Below, in pieces: positions 42,148 through 51,483 of a DNA stretch of 64,000 nt. Each line of letters opens with the position of its first letter. The first letter of the stretch is position 1. Made by a program: the position numbers and the translations under genes. Source of the DNA: Erythrobacter sp. NAP1 (lineage in GTDB: Bacteria; Pseudomonadota; Alphaproteobacteria; Sphingomonadales; Sphingomonadaceae); NCBI RefSeq assembly GCF_000152865.1, contig NZ_CH672390.1, positions 1,550,001-1,614,000 of the forward strand, read 5' to 3'. Under the pieces are notes generated by a model. The model saw only the letters and a list, made by a program, of their open reading frames with translations, did no database searches and was not told the DNA's origin.

Positions 42148-43083
42148 TTATTGCACCTCTTGCAAGTCGCCTTCGGGTTGAGGTGCATGGAGGCGCAGGC
42201 GCTTGACGTGGGTTTCATCGCCCGCCGTCACCTCGATCTTCCAGCCGCTCGAATGGTCGAGCATCGTTCCCACCGGCGGGACCTGTTCAGCCAGCACGAA
42301 GGCAAGACCGCCCAGCGTATCCACTGCCTCAGACACCTCTGCAAGGCGCGGGTCGACCAGTTCGGCAACGTCCTCAAGCTCCGCGCGGGCGTCGCAGTCC
42401 CACATTCCTTCGCCGATCGGCACGATCAGCGCCTCGGGCGTTTCGTCGTGCTCGTCCTCGATCTCGCCGACGATTTCCTCAACGAGGTCTTCGATCGTGA
42501 TGAGGCCGTCGGTGCCGCTGAACTCGTCGAGCACAATCGCAAGGTGCACGCGGCGCGCACGCATGTCCGCGAGCACATCCAGAGCGCCGCGAGCCTGCGG
42601 CACGTAGAGCGGCTGGCGCATGAGCACCGTCCAGTCGCGTGGGCCTGTCTTGCCCTTGGCGAGGTAGGTGAAGACGTCCTTGATGTGGATCATCCCGATC
42701 ACATCGTCGAGCGTCTCGCGATAGACCGGCATGCGCGAATGGCCGTGCTGCGAGAATTGCGCAACCAGATCATCCCAGCTGATCGAGGCATCGACCGCGA
42801 CAATCTCGCCGCGCGGAACGGCTACGTCGTCAGCGTCGTGTTCTGAGAAGTGCAGCAGGTTGCGCAGCATCTGCCGCTCAACCGGCGACAGATCGCCGTT
42901 GCCGCTGCCATTCTCGTCGTGCGTTTCGTCGTCGTTCTCGCCTTCGTGCTCGTCGATCTTCTCTTCGAGCTGCGCGCGAAGCGAGCGGTCGCCGTCGCCG
43001 CCGCCGACCATCTTCTTGAGGAGGGGCCAAAGCCCGCTGCTACTCTCCGCGTCTCCCGCGGTAGGACTACTGGAATCGGGCAT
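42148..43083 (-). CDS. corC: CBS-pair/CorC-type protein (TlyC family)
   Basis: 311 residues from ATG 43083. Soluble CorC-like protein lacking the CNNM membrane domain: an acidic N-terminal linker (EGENDDETHDENGSGNGD), tandem CBS motifs (VPRGEIVAVDASISWDDLVA; VIGMIHIKDVF; DEFSGTDGLITIEDLVEEIV), and a C-terminal transporter-associated domain. Associated with magnesium/cobalt efflux but possibly also with outer-membrane lipid homeostasis. Directly downstream of ybeY on the same strand, the usual ybeY-corC pair. Confidence 0.9.
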   Translation of the reverse strand: MPDSSSPTAGDAESSSGLWPLLKKMVGGGDGDRSLRAQLEEKIDEHEGENDDETHDENGSGNGDLSPVERQMLRNLLHFSEHDADDVAVPRGEIVAVDASISWDDLVAQFSQHGHSRMPVYRETLDDVIGMIHIKDVFTYLAKGKTGPRDWTVLMRQPLYVPQARGALDVLADMRARRVHLAIVLDEFSGTDGLITIEDLVEEIVGEIEDEHDETPEALIVPIGEGMWDCDARAELEDVAELVDPRLAEVSEAVDTLGGLAFVLAEQVPPVGTMLDHSSGWKIEVTAGDETHVKRLRLHAPQPEGDLQEVQ

Positions 43084-43108
43084 GGCCCTTTGCTGATTAC
43101 TCCTGGTG

Positions 43109-43594
43109 TCAGTCAGTGTCGTTATATGGGTCTGCAATCCCCATATTTGCAAGTGCCGAGCGCTCCAGATCCTCCATCACCTGCGCTTCTTCTTCGCAAT
43201 GCACGTGGTCATGGCCTGCAAGGTGCAGCAATCCGTGGACGATCAGGTGCGCTGCATGATGATCAAGCGGGATGTTCTTCTCCGCCGCTTCACGCGCGCA
43301 AGTCTCGTAAGCGAGCGCGATATCGCCCAGCATTGCGGGTGGTCCCTCTTCGCCCAATTCAAGCAGCTCTGCGCGCTCCATCATCGGGAAGCTGAGCACA
43401 TTGGTAGGCTTGTCCCGCTGACGCCATTCGCGGTTGAGCGTGTGCACCTCACCATCGCTGGTGAACAGGATACTGACCGAGAGGCGATCGCTGGCAAGCG
43501 CTGGTTCGACACCTGCGGCGGCGTCTGCAGCCCGCTGTGTGAGCGCCTCCCACTCGCCCTCTGGCCAGTCTTCGAGGTCGATTTCAAGCTCCAC
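43109..43594 (-). CDS. ybeY: endoribonuclease YbeY
   Basis: 161 residues from GTG 43594. Single-strand-specific RNase for 16S rRNA 3' maturation and 70S quality control. The zinc triad lies in HGLLHLAGHDH, at H120, H124 and H130, and the preceding KPTNVLSFP motif is intact. It is 25 bases upstream of corC. Its usual upstream neighbour phoH is 6.7 kb away here. Confidence 0.95.
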   Translation of the reverse strand: MELEIDLEDWPEGEWEALTQRAADAAAGVEPALASDRLSVSILFTSDGEVHTLNREWRQRDKPTNVLSFPMMERAELLELGEEGPPAMLGDIALAYETCAREAAEKNIPLDHHAAHLIVHGLLHLAGHDHVHCEEEAQVMEDLERSALANMGIADPYNDTD

Positions 43595-43820
43595 ACGAAA
43601 CCTCGCAATTCCAGTGACTTATCCGAGAAGTGGACCGCATGTTACACGGTCCAGGCGCAAAAACGGTGCGCTGTACGCGCTCGACCTTAAGGCCGCATGC
43701 GAGGGCAAGAAAATGCGAGATCATTCCCCACGCCCTAGCGCGAAAATGGCCGCGTAGGAAAGCGGTCCGTTTCGCTGCGCGCATCGGCGAAGGGTTTAAC
43801 GCCAAGCCCCAAACAAGAAC

Positions 43821-43847
43821 GGGCCGCGATCCCCCCGATCGCGGCCC
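43821..43847 (-). terminator. terminator of the curlin-type gene
   Basis: GGGCCGCGATC pairs with GATCGCGGCCC, an 11-base-pair perfect stem, 33 bases after the gene's stop; on the minus strand the exit reads GTTCTTGTTT, a broken U-run. The rest of the gap 43595-43880 shows no gene. Confidence 0.7.
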
Positions 43848-43880
43848 GAAACCTGTTCGAGGCGTAGCGCCTGAGTGTTA

Positions 43881-46358
43881 TCAGGGTACGCTCTGATTGA
43901 CCGTCGCAACGTTGCTGGTCCCGGTCTGCATGACGCCCGAATAATCCATCATGCCGCCCTGCGTCACAACAGCGCTGTTCAAGGTGCCGTCTTGCGTAAT
44001 TACGGATTCGTTGAAAGTACCGCCTTGGATCAGCTGCGCAAAGTTGTCGTCACCCGTCTGCGTGATGGTCGAGATGCCATCCGAGGCGTTCTGATCGACA
44101 TCCGCAATGTTCCGGTTGCTGCCAGCATTTTGCGTGATGGTCGAACGGTTGCGCTCGCCGATCTGGTCAACGAATGCGAGGTCATCATTGCCCGACTGCG
44201 TGATGGTCGAGGTGTTGATGTTGCCCACCTGATTGACGATCGAAGCTGGGCTGAAAGCAAGAAACAGCCCACCGCCGTCTTGCGTCACAGTCGAGGTATT
44301 CATGTCACCCGTCTGATTGATCGTCGCTTCGCCCAGGCCCGTGTAAACGCCCGACTGGGTCACTGTGACGACGTTATCGTCACCGGTCGAAACCGAGCGA
44401 GCAAGCGAGTTGGTCGACGATTGCGTAAACGTCGCTCGGTTGCGGTCACCATCCTGAATGCCGCGTGCTGCGTTGCTGAGGCCGGTCTGCGTGATCGTGC
44501 CGGTGTTTCCGGTGCCATCCTGAATGATCTCACCCTGCTGAGAGCTGAAACCTGGGAAGAGACCGGGGTTTGCGACGCTGCCAAATCTGACGTCTCCAAC
44601 ATCGCCGCTCTGGTCGATAGTGCCGGTGTTGTCGGCGCCTTCCTGACGCACCAGCGCTCCAGCAAAGGTGTCGTCACCGAGCAGAGGCGTCGTTGGCACA
44701 TCCTGCGTGATTGTCGCAGTCTGGTTATCGCCGCCCTGTTCAACGAAAGCGCGGCTGCCCTCGCCCGACTGGGTCACGGTCGAGCGACTGTTGGTCGCAT
44801 TGGCGAACTGGTCGACATCGGCAAAGTTGTTGAGGTTCGACTGAGTGACGGTCGAAGTGTTGACCGTGCCCAGCTGCGTAACAAGCGCCTCGTTGCCTTC
44901 CCCCGACTGAGTAAGGTTCGACAGGTGCTCATCACCATCCTGAATGATTGCTGCGGTCTGTAGCGTACCGCTCTGCGAGGCAAAGCTCTCATTCGTCGGC
45001 GAGTTTGCTGGCGGCGCCAAGTTCTCTCCGGTCTGCGTGACTTCGATGGTCGAGTCCGTTGCAGACTGGATCACGCCCGATACGTTGCGCGCGTGCCCAC
45101 CCCCTTGCACGACATCAGCCGAAGAGCCATCGCCAGACTGGTTGACGAACGAGCTGTTGAAGACACCTGTTTGCGAAACCTCGACAATCGCGCGGTTGGC
45201 GATGCTGTCGCTTGATGACTGGACAACGTTCGAGCGGTTGATCTGGCCATTCTGCGAAACAATGATTTCTGCATCGAGGCCAGACTGCGTCACGAGCGAG
45301 ACGTTGTTGTCATACGCTGTGCCCGAATTTGCATTCGTGGCTGTCCCATCCCACGAGCGTGGTCCAAACGGGTTTGGAGCGCCGCTTTGCGTGACGAAGA
45401 CCGTCGATGAGCCAGTTTGATCGACTTCGGAATGGTTGTCGTCACTGAGCTGAGTGATGTCGGCCGAACCGCCCGTCTGGACGCCTTGGGAAATGCGCGA
45501 GAAGTTGCTGTTGGCGAACTGGCGCACATCAGCGTTCTGGTTTTCGCCGTTCTGGGTGATCTGCGAATCGTTGTCGTTTCCGACCTGGAAGACGCCGATG
45601 AGCGCATCGGCGGTTCCGAGCGGAGCGGAGTCAGGGTCGTCGGGATCACCGACCTGTCCATTTATGCCCGTCTGCACAACGCTGGAGGTGTTGCCGTCCC
45701 CTTCCTGACGAACGCCGGCGGTATGGAAACGGCCGGTTTGCAGGATCGTCGAGGTGCTCGATCCATCCTGAAAGACCTCGGCCTTCATCGCGGCGTCCTG
45801 CTGGGTGATGCTGGAATCGGCAGCGCCGCTGATCTGGAATACCTCTGCGCGCTGGCTGCCCGAGGTGTTACCGCTCTGCGAGATCGTGCTCACTGCATCG
45901 GTGGTGAACTCGCCTTGATCGACAAAGGCAACGCCGCGCGTGCCCGTTTGCGTAACGAAAGAACCGGTTGCAGAGCCCTCGCCGAGGCCCGCGCCGCGCT
46001 GAATGATTGTCGCGGTGTTGCTGTCGCCGCCTGCTAGGTTGGATTGAGTGACAACCGATTGCATACCATCGCTGGTACCGGTCTGGTTGACATCAGCGAT
46101 ATTGTCGCCGGTCTGGACCACGCGGGAGAAGCCGCCCGCTCCTTCCTGAAGGATGGTCGCTTCATTGGCGATGCCATCGACGCTTACCGCGGTGCCGTCT
46201 TGCTCGACCTCGGAGACGTTGGTTGCACCGGTCTGCGTGACATCAGCGTCGTCATCGCTGCCGGTCTGCGTGATGGTGCTGGAATTGTTCTGCGCGAACG
46301 CAGCCGTCGACAAAGTGAGCGCCATGCACGAGGCGCCAGCCCACAACAATTTCTTCAT
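43881..46358 (-). CDS. large curlin-type repeat (amyloid-like) surface protein
   Basis: 825 residues from ATG 46358, which starts a clean signal peptide (MKKLLWAGASCMALTLSTAA, cleavage near AFAQ) with GGGGG upstream. The rest is a run of roughly 20-residue units built on S-x-(I/V)-x-Q-x-G-x-x-N, about 45 Q-x-G motifs by eye, as in CsgA/CsgB curlin. Units differ widely (STITQSGNDDLAFVDQIGER; VTQDGTLNSAVVTQGG), so expansion is old. CsgA is about 150 residues, so this is five times longer. No csgE, F or G homologue is nearby, and a pair of Trp/Pro-rich islands interrupts the repeats. Predicted secreted fibril or adhesin. Confidence 0.87.
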   Translation of the reverse strand: MKKLLWAGASCMALTLSTAAFAQNNSSTITQTGSDDDADVTQTGATNVSEVEQDGTAVSVDGIANEATILQEGAGGFSRVVQTGDNIADVNQTGTSDGMQSVVTQSNLAGGDSNTATIIQRGAGLGEGSATGSFVTQTGTRGVAFVDQGEFTTDAVSTISQSGNTSGSQRAEVFQISGAADSSITQQDAAMKAEVFQDGSSTSTILQTGRFHTAGVRQEGDGNTSSVVQTGINGQVGDPDDPDSAPLGTADALIGVFQVGNDNDSQITQNGENQNADVRQFANSNFSRISQGVQTGGSADITQLSDDNHSEVDQTGSSTVFVTQSGAPNPFGPRSWDGTATNANSGTAYDNNVSLVTQSGLDAEIIVSQNGQINRSNVVQSSSDSIANRAIVEVSQTGVFNSSFVNQSGDGSSADVVQGGGHARNVSGVIQSATDSTIEVTQTGENLAPPANSPTNESFASQSGTLQTAAIIQDGDEHLSNLTQSGEGNEALVTQLGTVNTSTVTQSNLNNFADVDQFANATNSRSTVTQSGEGSRAFVEQGGDNQTATITQDVPTTPLLGDDTFAGALVRQEGADNTGTIDQSGDVGDVRFGSVANPGLFPGFSSQQGEIIQDGTGNTGTITQTGLSNAARGIQDGDRNRATFTQSSTNSLARSVSTGDDNVVTVTQSGVYTGLGEATINQTGDMNTSTVTQDGGGLFLAFSPASIVNQVGNINTSTITQSGNDDLAFVDQIGERNRSTITQNAGSNRNIADVDQNASDGISTITQTGDDNFAQLIQGGTFNESVITQDGTLNSAVVTQGGMMDYSGVMQTGTSNVATVNQSVP

Positions 46359-46592
46359 TGGATATTCCCCCCAGGGTGGCCAAACGGCCAGACAAACAAG
46401 CGCGGCCCAAAGCGCCTTGTCCACCAGCAGGTCTCCGCCCGCTTGGTCGCCGACACACCACATTGCACGATGGTGAGTCGGTGTTAACTAACGGCGTTCT
46501 AGCCGTGTTTCTTCAAGAGAGTCAAAGTTTAAGCCCGGATGTGCCTTCCTGATGCACGGTGACGACCATACCGGGAGACGCCGGGAAACTCG

Positions 46593-47063
46593 TCACAAGG
46601 GGACCGTCGTATCGAACTTCACCCGTGAATAAACGACATGGCTGGTGCATCGCTTGACCGCCGGATCTTCGATGATGTTCGCCTGTATCCAGCTCTCGAA
46701 ACTGGCCATCTCTGGCATGTGTACATGCAGGATGAGGTCGGCGTCGCCAGTCACGCTGTAGCACTGCGATATTTGCGGAGAGGCGCGGTAGAGGCGCTTG
46801 AGGCGATCATATTCAGGCCCACGTTCATCGACCAGGCTGACCATGACAATGATGTCGATGCCGAGCTGTCCCGGATTGACCAGCGCCACCTCGCGCTCGA
46901 TCACCCCGACTTCGCGCAGGCGCTTTAGCCTTCTGCGGTAGCTAGAAACCGAAAGACCTGCCGCATCGGCGATGGTTTGAGGAGAGCGGCGAATATCGCG
47001 TTGTATCTCTCTCAAGATACGTCGATCCGCCGCGTCGAGGACAGCTTGAGCTAATTCGGTCAT
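46593..47063 (-). CDS. Lrp/AsnC family regulator
   Basis: 156 residues from ATG 47063 (a TTG at 47090 is also in frame). The helix-turn-helix has RRSPQTIADAAGLSVSSYRR followed by RLKRLREVGVIEREVALV, and the RAM effector domain has IIVMVSLVDERGP and YSVTGDADLILHVHMPEM. Amino-acid-responsive dimeric or octameric regulator. It diverges from the PD40 gene with an AT-rich 120-base gap that may hold its own site. A control of the curlin gene, 235 bases downstream, is possible but not shown. Confidence 0.88.
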   Translation of the reverse strand: MTELAQAVLDAADRRILREIQRDIRRSPQTIADAAGLSVSSYRRRLKRLREVGVIEREVALVNPGQLGIDIIVMVSLVDERGPEYDRLKRLYRASPQISQCYSVTGDADLILHVHMPEMASFESWIQANIIEDPAVKRCTSHVVYSRVKFDTTVPL

Positions 47064-47184
47064 CAAAAGGTTATATATGATCGAATGCAATCATCCTACG
47101 CCCTTTTTCGATCACATTAACGTTTAAGCGCCTGATAGAACTCAATGCCGGGATCAGAAGACACAAGCCAAGGATTATGATCCC

Positions 47185-48174
47185 ATGAACTTCCTCACCT
47201 CTCTGTTTTCCGGTCTCCTCATATCGCTTGGCCTTGCCGAGCCTGCCGCGCATGCCCCCGCGCCCCTGACCGCTTCGTCAGGTGCTAGCCTCTTTGCACC
47301 TGAGGACCTGCAACAAAGTGGGCGCATAACGCTTTCACCCGCCTTCACGCCTGATGGAAATACGATCTACTTCGCGCAGGCTGATTGCGAACGGATCTGG
47401 AACTGTCCTCAATTGCTGATGCGATCAACACGCACGCCTTTCGGTTGGAGCCGCCCGCAAGAAGTCACCCTCCCCCAACGCGCCCGCGTCGATTGGCCCA
47501 GCGTCTCTCCTGATGGCCGCACGCTTTACTTCTCATGGGCCCCAGAGCGTGAACGGCATGAGGGCGAGAATGTCTATGAAGACTTTGACCTTTTCCGTCT
47601 CGACCTGACCGACACCGACGCTGTCCCCCAGGCGATCGACGATCCTGACATCAACCGAATTCGCGGCGGGGCAATTCGCAAGACGCGCTTCGTCAACAAC
47701 GAAACCGCTCCGGTTCTTACTCTCGATGGCGACCTTTATTTCTGGTCGGAACGCCTCGACGGGGCGGGCCTGCGCGATATCTATGTCGCCAGAAGCAATG
47801 GGTCAGGCGGTTTCGAGCGCCCCGAGATCCTGCCAGCGCCGATTAACAATGATGGCGAGAATGATGGTTCCTGGGTTTCTGCAGATGGCCGCCTCATGCT
47901 GCTCACCACCACCGCACGCGGCAGCAGCGCTCCTGCAAACCTGCATGTCTCGACACTTGAAAACGGGACATGGAGCACACCGCGTCCGCTGGGCAGAAGC
48001 GTGAACACGCGTTTCTCCGAATTCGCGGGGCGGATCACGCCTGATGGCAAAACCCTCGTCTTCACCTCGGACCGCCCCGTCGACGGCGGCGAAGCGGGTC
48101 TGCTGCAAGTCTGGAAAATCGCGGTCTCCGAAGTGCCGGAATTGCTCGAAGCGATTGAAAAGGTGAGCGAATAG
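47185..48174 (+). CDS. PD40/TolB-type beta-propeller protein, exported
   Basis: 329 residues. A short signal-like N-terminus (FLTSLFSGLLISLGLAEPAA) is followed by about five propeller blades marked by (S/T)PDG(R/K/N)T(I/L)YF turns: FTPDGNTIYFA, VSPDGRTLYFSW, LTLDGDLYFWS, VSADGRLMLLT, ITPDGKTLVFTSD. Cysteines C64 and C70 (ADCERIWNC) may form a disulfide. Resembles exoproteins and PD40 proteins without a catalytic site. Function unknown. It is followed 18 bases later by the HEAGH gene. Confidence 0.82.
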   Translation: MNFLTSLFSGLLISLGLAEPAAHAPAPLTASSGASLFAPEDLQQSGRITLSPAFTPDGNTIYFAQADCERIWNCPQLLMRSTRTPFGWSRPQEVTLPQRARVDWPSVSPDGRTLYFSWAPERERHEGENVYEDFDLFRLDLTDTDAVPQAIDDPDINRIRGGAIRKTRFVNNETAPVLTLDGDLYFWSERLDGAGLRDIYVARSNGSGGFERPEILPAPINNDGENDGSWVSADGRLMLLTTTARGSSAPANLHVSTLENGTWSTPRPLGRSVNTRFSEFAGRITPDGKTLVFTSDRPVDGGEAGLLQVWKIAVSEVPELLEAIEKVSE

Positions 48175-48192
48175 AGACACAGATCGCTTCGC

Positions 48193-48807
48193 ATGATGAC
48201 CTCAATAAACCAATGGACAAGCAGCGCGGCAGGCAAATTTGCCGCGCTGCTTTTCTTCTGGTCACTGGTTCTGGCCGGTCCCGTGATTTTCCTGCACGAG
48301 GCAGGGCACTTCCTCGCTGGCCTCACCTATGGGGAGGATGTCCGCATGACCGCATCGAGCGTGATCTCAAACACGCCCGCTACCGACTATCCGCCGCTGC
48401 AGCGCGTGGTTCAAACCGGCATGGGGCCAATTGTGAGCGTCGTACTCACCTTGATCGGTATTGCCTTGATCGGGCGGTTTCGCGCGTTTGGATTGGCGCT
48501 CGCCATCACGGCGCCCGCGCGTTTCATCTTCTCGGTCGGGTTTCTGGGCGTCCTCGCCTACCGCGCCCTATCCGGACTACCGCCACCCTCGCCATCCTTC
48601 GACGAGCATACCGTTATGACCGCCATTGCTCTGCCACTTTGGCCGCTGCTTGTTGGCGAACTGATCTTCCTGATCTGGGTCTGGCGCACGGTGCACCGGG
48701 CGATGCCGGATAAGCGGCGATGGCTGGCGTGGGGCGCACTGATAGCAGGCACGGTTGCGGGGATTTTCGCCTGGCTTGGCTTGGTTGGACCGGCCTTGCT
48801 CAATTAA
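48193..48807 (+). CDS. M50-like membrane protein with HEAGH motif
   Basis: 204 residues with about five membrane segments. The first one carries FLHEAGHFLAG, a HExxH motif as in site-2 proteases and metal-binding M50 relatives. The partner LDG-type motif that would supply the third zinc ligand is not apparent, so activity is uncertain. The sequence between helices one and two lacks cysteines. Same-strand neighbour of the PD40 gene, probably co-transcribed. Confidence 0.7.
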   Translation: MMTSINQWTSSAAGKFAALLFFWSLVLAGPVIFLHEAGHFLAGLTYGEDVRMTASSVISNTPATDYPPLQRVVQTGMGPIVSVVLTLIGIALIGRFRAFGLALAITAPARFIFSVGFLGVLAYRALSGLPPPSPSFDEHTVMTAIALPLWPLLVGELIFLIWVWRTVHRAMPDKRRWLAWGALIAGTVAGIFAWLGLVGPALLN

Positions 48808-48882
48808 GCGTTCGGCCCATCGTTAGCCTCGACGATGCGGCCCAAAGCGCGTTGTCCCGGCAGCTGCCCCCCCGCATCAGCC

Positions 48883-50292
48883 TCAATCTTCGGAAAGCTG
48901 TTCGCGTAGCCACTCAATCTTGGCTTTCCAGAACCGCGATTCCGCCTCGCCCTCTGCGGCGATCGACTTGGCGCTCGGCTTGTCGCTGTCGTCGCCATAA
49001 AGCCATTTGGGGAAGGTACCGGTCCCGCAGATCTGGTGCCCGGCAAGTTCGTTCACGAGGACCGTGGTAGGCCTTTCCCCGCGCGTTTCGGCTATCACTT
49101 TCGACATCTCGCCCGATGCCCAGACGTGGTCGCGTCCGCCTCCGATAGCGAGGACGGGTGCGGCGATGTCTTCGACCGGGATACGCGCAGCTTGCTCATC
49201 CACTGCGAACAGCTTGCGCGACGCGAGATAGCGGTCGGTGTTCCAGTCCCACAGGCTCTGCCCCTCGACGAAGGGAAGCAGGCGCATGAAGGGGAGCGGT
49301 TCGCCGCCCCATGTCCATGAACTGAGATGCGCAGGTTTGTCGTAATCGACCGAGCCACCTTCCCACACGATATCGGTGCCCACGCACGCAATGACCGCGT
49401 CCAGCCAGTCGTATCGCACACCTGCGAGCAGCGCCATTTCTGCGCCTTTGGACGTTCCGTGGATGCCAATGCGCGACGCGTCCGCTTCGGGTCGGTTCGC
49501 GAGCCAATCGCGCGCGGTCTCGACCTGTTCGATCGGAATTTCCTCAAGGATCGTCGGAAGCCGCTCGTCGAATACGTGATAGGGCTGGTTGAAATAGGCG
49601 AGCGCCAGCGACGCAAATCCTTGCGCGGCATAGGCGCTTGCGGTCGCCTCGGTCATACCGGGCGATGCGCCCTCGCTGCCGTGAAGCACGATGAGAGCGG
49701 GATGCCCCGTTCCCGGCGGTGCGGCGTAGGCGCCGGCAAGCCCCTCGGCCGCGACCTTCATTTCGATGAGGTCATCAGGTCCATTCACAAGCTCGATATC
49801 GTATACCGCGAGAAGCTCTCCATTGCGGCTCGCGCCGAGCCTGACGATGCCCGCGGCAGGACGTTCGAGGCCCGCTGGCGGTTCAATGAAGCGGTTCGTG
49901 CCCTCGCGCCGCCCCGCCCAAAGCAGACCATTGCTGTCGGTCGACATGAAGGTGCCGTCGATGGGGGTCAGGCCGGACAGCTCGAGCACGCCATCTTGCG
50001 GCACGCCGACCGCGCGGGCGTGGAGCAGCTTTTCCGCCCTCACCCAATTGCCGGTCCCGTCATCCTCCCAACGCTCCATGTTGCGCAGCGAATGGAGCGT
50101 TACCGGATCTTCGCCATCGATCCCTTCCAGCCGAATGTCGGGTTCCTGACCCGCGATCCACACCGGGTCGCCGGTAAAGCGCGGGCCTTGCGTTGCCTCG
50201 CCCGAAACAGGTGTTTGCTGCGCGGATGCAATCGGGACCGCGCAAAGCGCACTGGCGGCAAGGCTCGCCGCGATCAGCGCAGTCTTACGCAT
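48883..50292 (-). CDS. BAAT/dienelactone-type alpha/beta hydrolase, exported
   Basis: 469 residues from ATG 50292, chosen because AAGGG lies five bases upstream and a signal peptide follows (RKTALIAASLAASALCAVPI to SAQQ). The N-terminal half (about 40-200) resembles the acyl-CoA thioester hydrolase/BAAT N-domain; the C-terminal hydrolase has HGSEGASPGM and the nucleophile in GIHGTSKGAEMAL. It overlaps the phoH stop by eight bases (ATGCGTAA), so it is translationally coupled to phoH, an unusual neighbour. Substrate unknown. Confidence 0.83.
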   Translation of the reverse strand: MRKTALIAASLAASALCAVPIASAQQTPVSGEATQGPRFTGDPVWIAGQEPDIRLEGIDGEDPVTLHSLRNMERWEDDGTGNWVRAEKLLHARAVGVPQDGVLELSGLTPIDGTFMSTDSNGLLWAGRREGTNRFIEPPAGLERPAAGIVRLGASRNGELLAVYDIELVNGPDDLIEMKVAAEGLAGAYAAPPGTGHPALIVLHGSEGASPGMTEATASAYAAQGFASLALAYFNQPYHVFDERLPTILEEIPIEQVETARDWLANRPEADASRIGIHGTSKGAEMALLAGVRYDWLDAVIACVGTDIVWEGGSVDYDKPAHLSSWTWGGEPLPFMRLLPFVEGQSLWDWNTDRYLASRKLFAVDEQAARIPVEDIAAPVLAIGGGRDHVWASGEMSKVIAETRGERPTTVLVNELAGHQICGTGTFPKWLYGDDSDKPSAKSIAAEGEAESRFWKAKIEWLREQLSED

Positions 50293-51338
50293 CAGGCCCT
50301 TCATACGCCTCGACAATGCGGCCCACGATCGGGTGGCGCACGACGTCGGCGGCTGTGAAGCGGATTGTGCCAAAGCCGTCGACCCCTTCGAGCTTGTCGA
50401 CCGCATCGGCCAGCCCGCTCATCCGGTCGCCGCCGGGAATGTCGACCTGGCGCGGATCGCCGCATATCACCATCCGGCTGTTCTGGCCAAAGCGGGTGAG
50501 GAACATCTTCATCTGCTCGCGCGTGGTGTTTTGCGCCTCGTCGAGGATCACGAAAGCATCGGCGAGCGTGCGCCCGCGCATGAAGGCAATCGGAGCAATC
50601 TCGATCTCGCCGGATGCGATCCGCCGCTCGACCTGTTCGGGCGGCATGCAATCGTAGAGCGCGTCGTAAAGCGGGCGCAGATAGGGATCGACCTTGTCCT
50701 TCATGTCGCCCGGCAGAAAGCCGAGCTTTTCCCCTGCCTCCACCGCCGGGCGAGAGAGGATCAGGCGCTGGACGCTTCCCGACATGAGCTGCGCCACCGC
50801 CTGCGCAACAGCGAGATAGGTCTTACCCGTCCCCGCCGGCCCAAGCGCGAAGATGATGTCGTCGCGCACGAGGCTACGCATATATGTGATCTGCGTTGCC
50901 GAGCGCGGTACGATGGTCTTGCGCCGCGTGCGGATCATGATCGGCGGCTCTTCCTTGTCGCCGGAGATGATCCCCTCCCAGCGTCGGCTCATTCGACATG
51001 GCAATCAGCGATTCAATCGCGCCGCTATCGAGGTCCTGCCCCAGCGCCAGCCTGTCATACATGGTGGTGAGCGTGTCGCGGGCCCGCCCAACCGCGTCTT
51101 CGGGCCCCTCGATCAAGATCTGGTCGCCGCGAGCGTGGATATAGACGCCAAGCCGGTTTTCCACCTGAACGAGGTTCGCATCGAACTCGCCAAAAAGCGG
51201 GCCAAGCAACGACTGGTTCTCGAAGGACAGTTCAGCCCGCGCTTGCCCGTGACCGATTGGCGCATCTGCGCGTGTTTTGGGATTGATGGCTTCGGGGATA
51301 ACCGAAGGATCGATTGCGCTGGTCGGTCTGCGGCCCAT
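50285..51338 (-). pseudogene. phoH: PhoH-family ATPase, frameshifted
   Basis: The N-terminal KH-like half reads in frame from ATG 51338 to about 50980 (ending ESLIAMSNEPTL). The ATPase half reads one frame over (EGIISGDKEEPPIMIRTRRK, then LGPAGTGKTYLAVAQAVA) to the stop at 50285. The joint lies in TCCCCTCCCA (50971-50980, plus strand), where one extra C (G on the coding strand) separates the frames; with one fewer base the usual MSNEPTLEGIISGDK would be continuous. phoH is widely conserved and often non-essential. The intact half could still be made from an internal start near 51004. Confidence 0.85.
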
Positions 51339-51483
51339 GGGTAGCTACGCTCATCTCCTGTGCGAGTGTTTCCGAGTCGGAAAGGTAAGCGCGTTGCGAG
51401 GCAAAGCAAGCACAGCCCGCATCCAAGGTTGGGGAAAGTCACGCTGCCGACATGGCGTCACACAGGTGCAATGAGCTGCGTGA

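Noticed and set aside
43881..46358. Repeats as a CRISPR or satellite array
   Set aside because: The units vary, differ in length, and keep a reading frame with a Q-x-G protein motif; there are no spacers of constant size.
50874..51004. Treating the phoH N- and C-terminal frames as two separate genes
   Set aside because: The two frames reconstruct one standard PhoH at a single-base slip in a C/G run, so one damaged gene is the simpler account.
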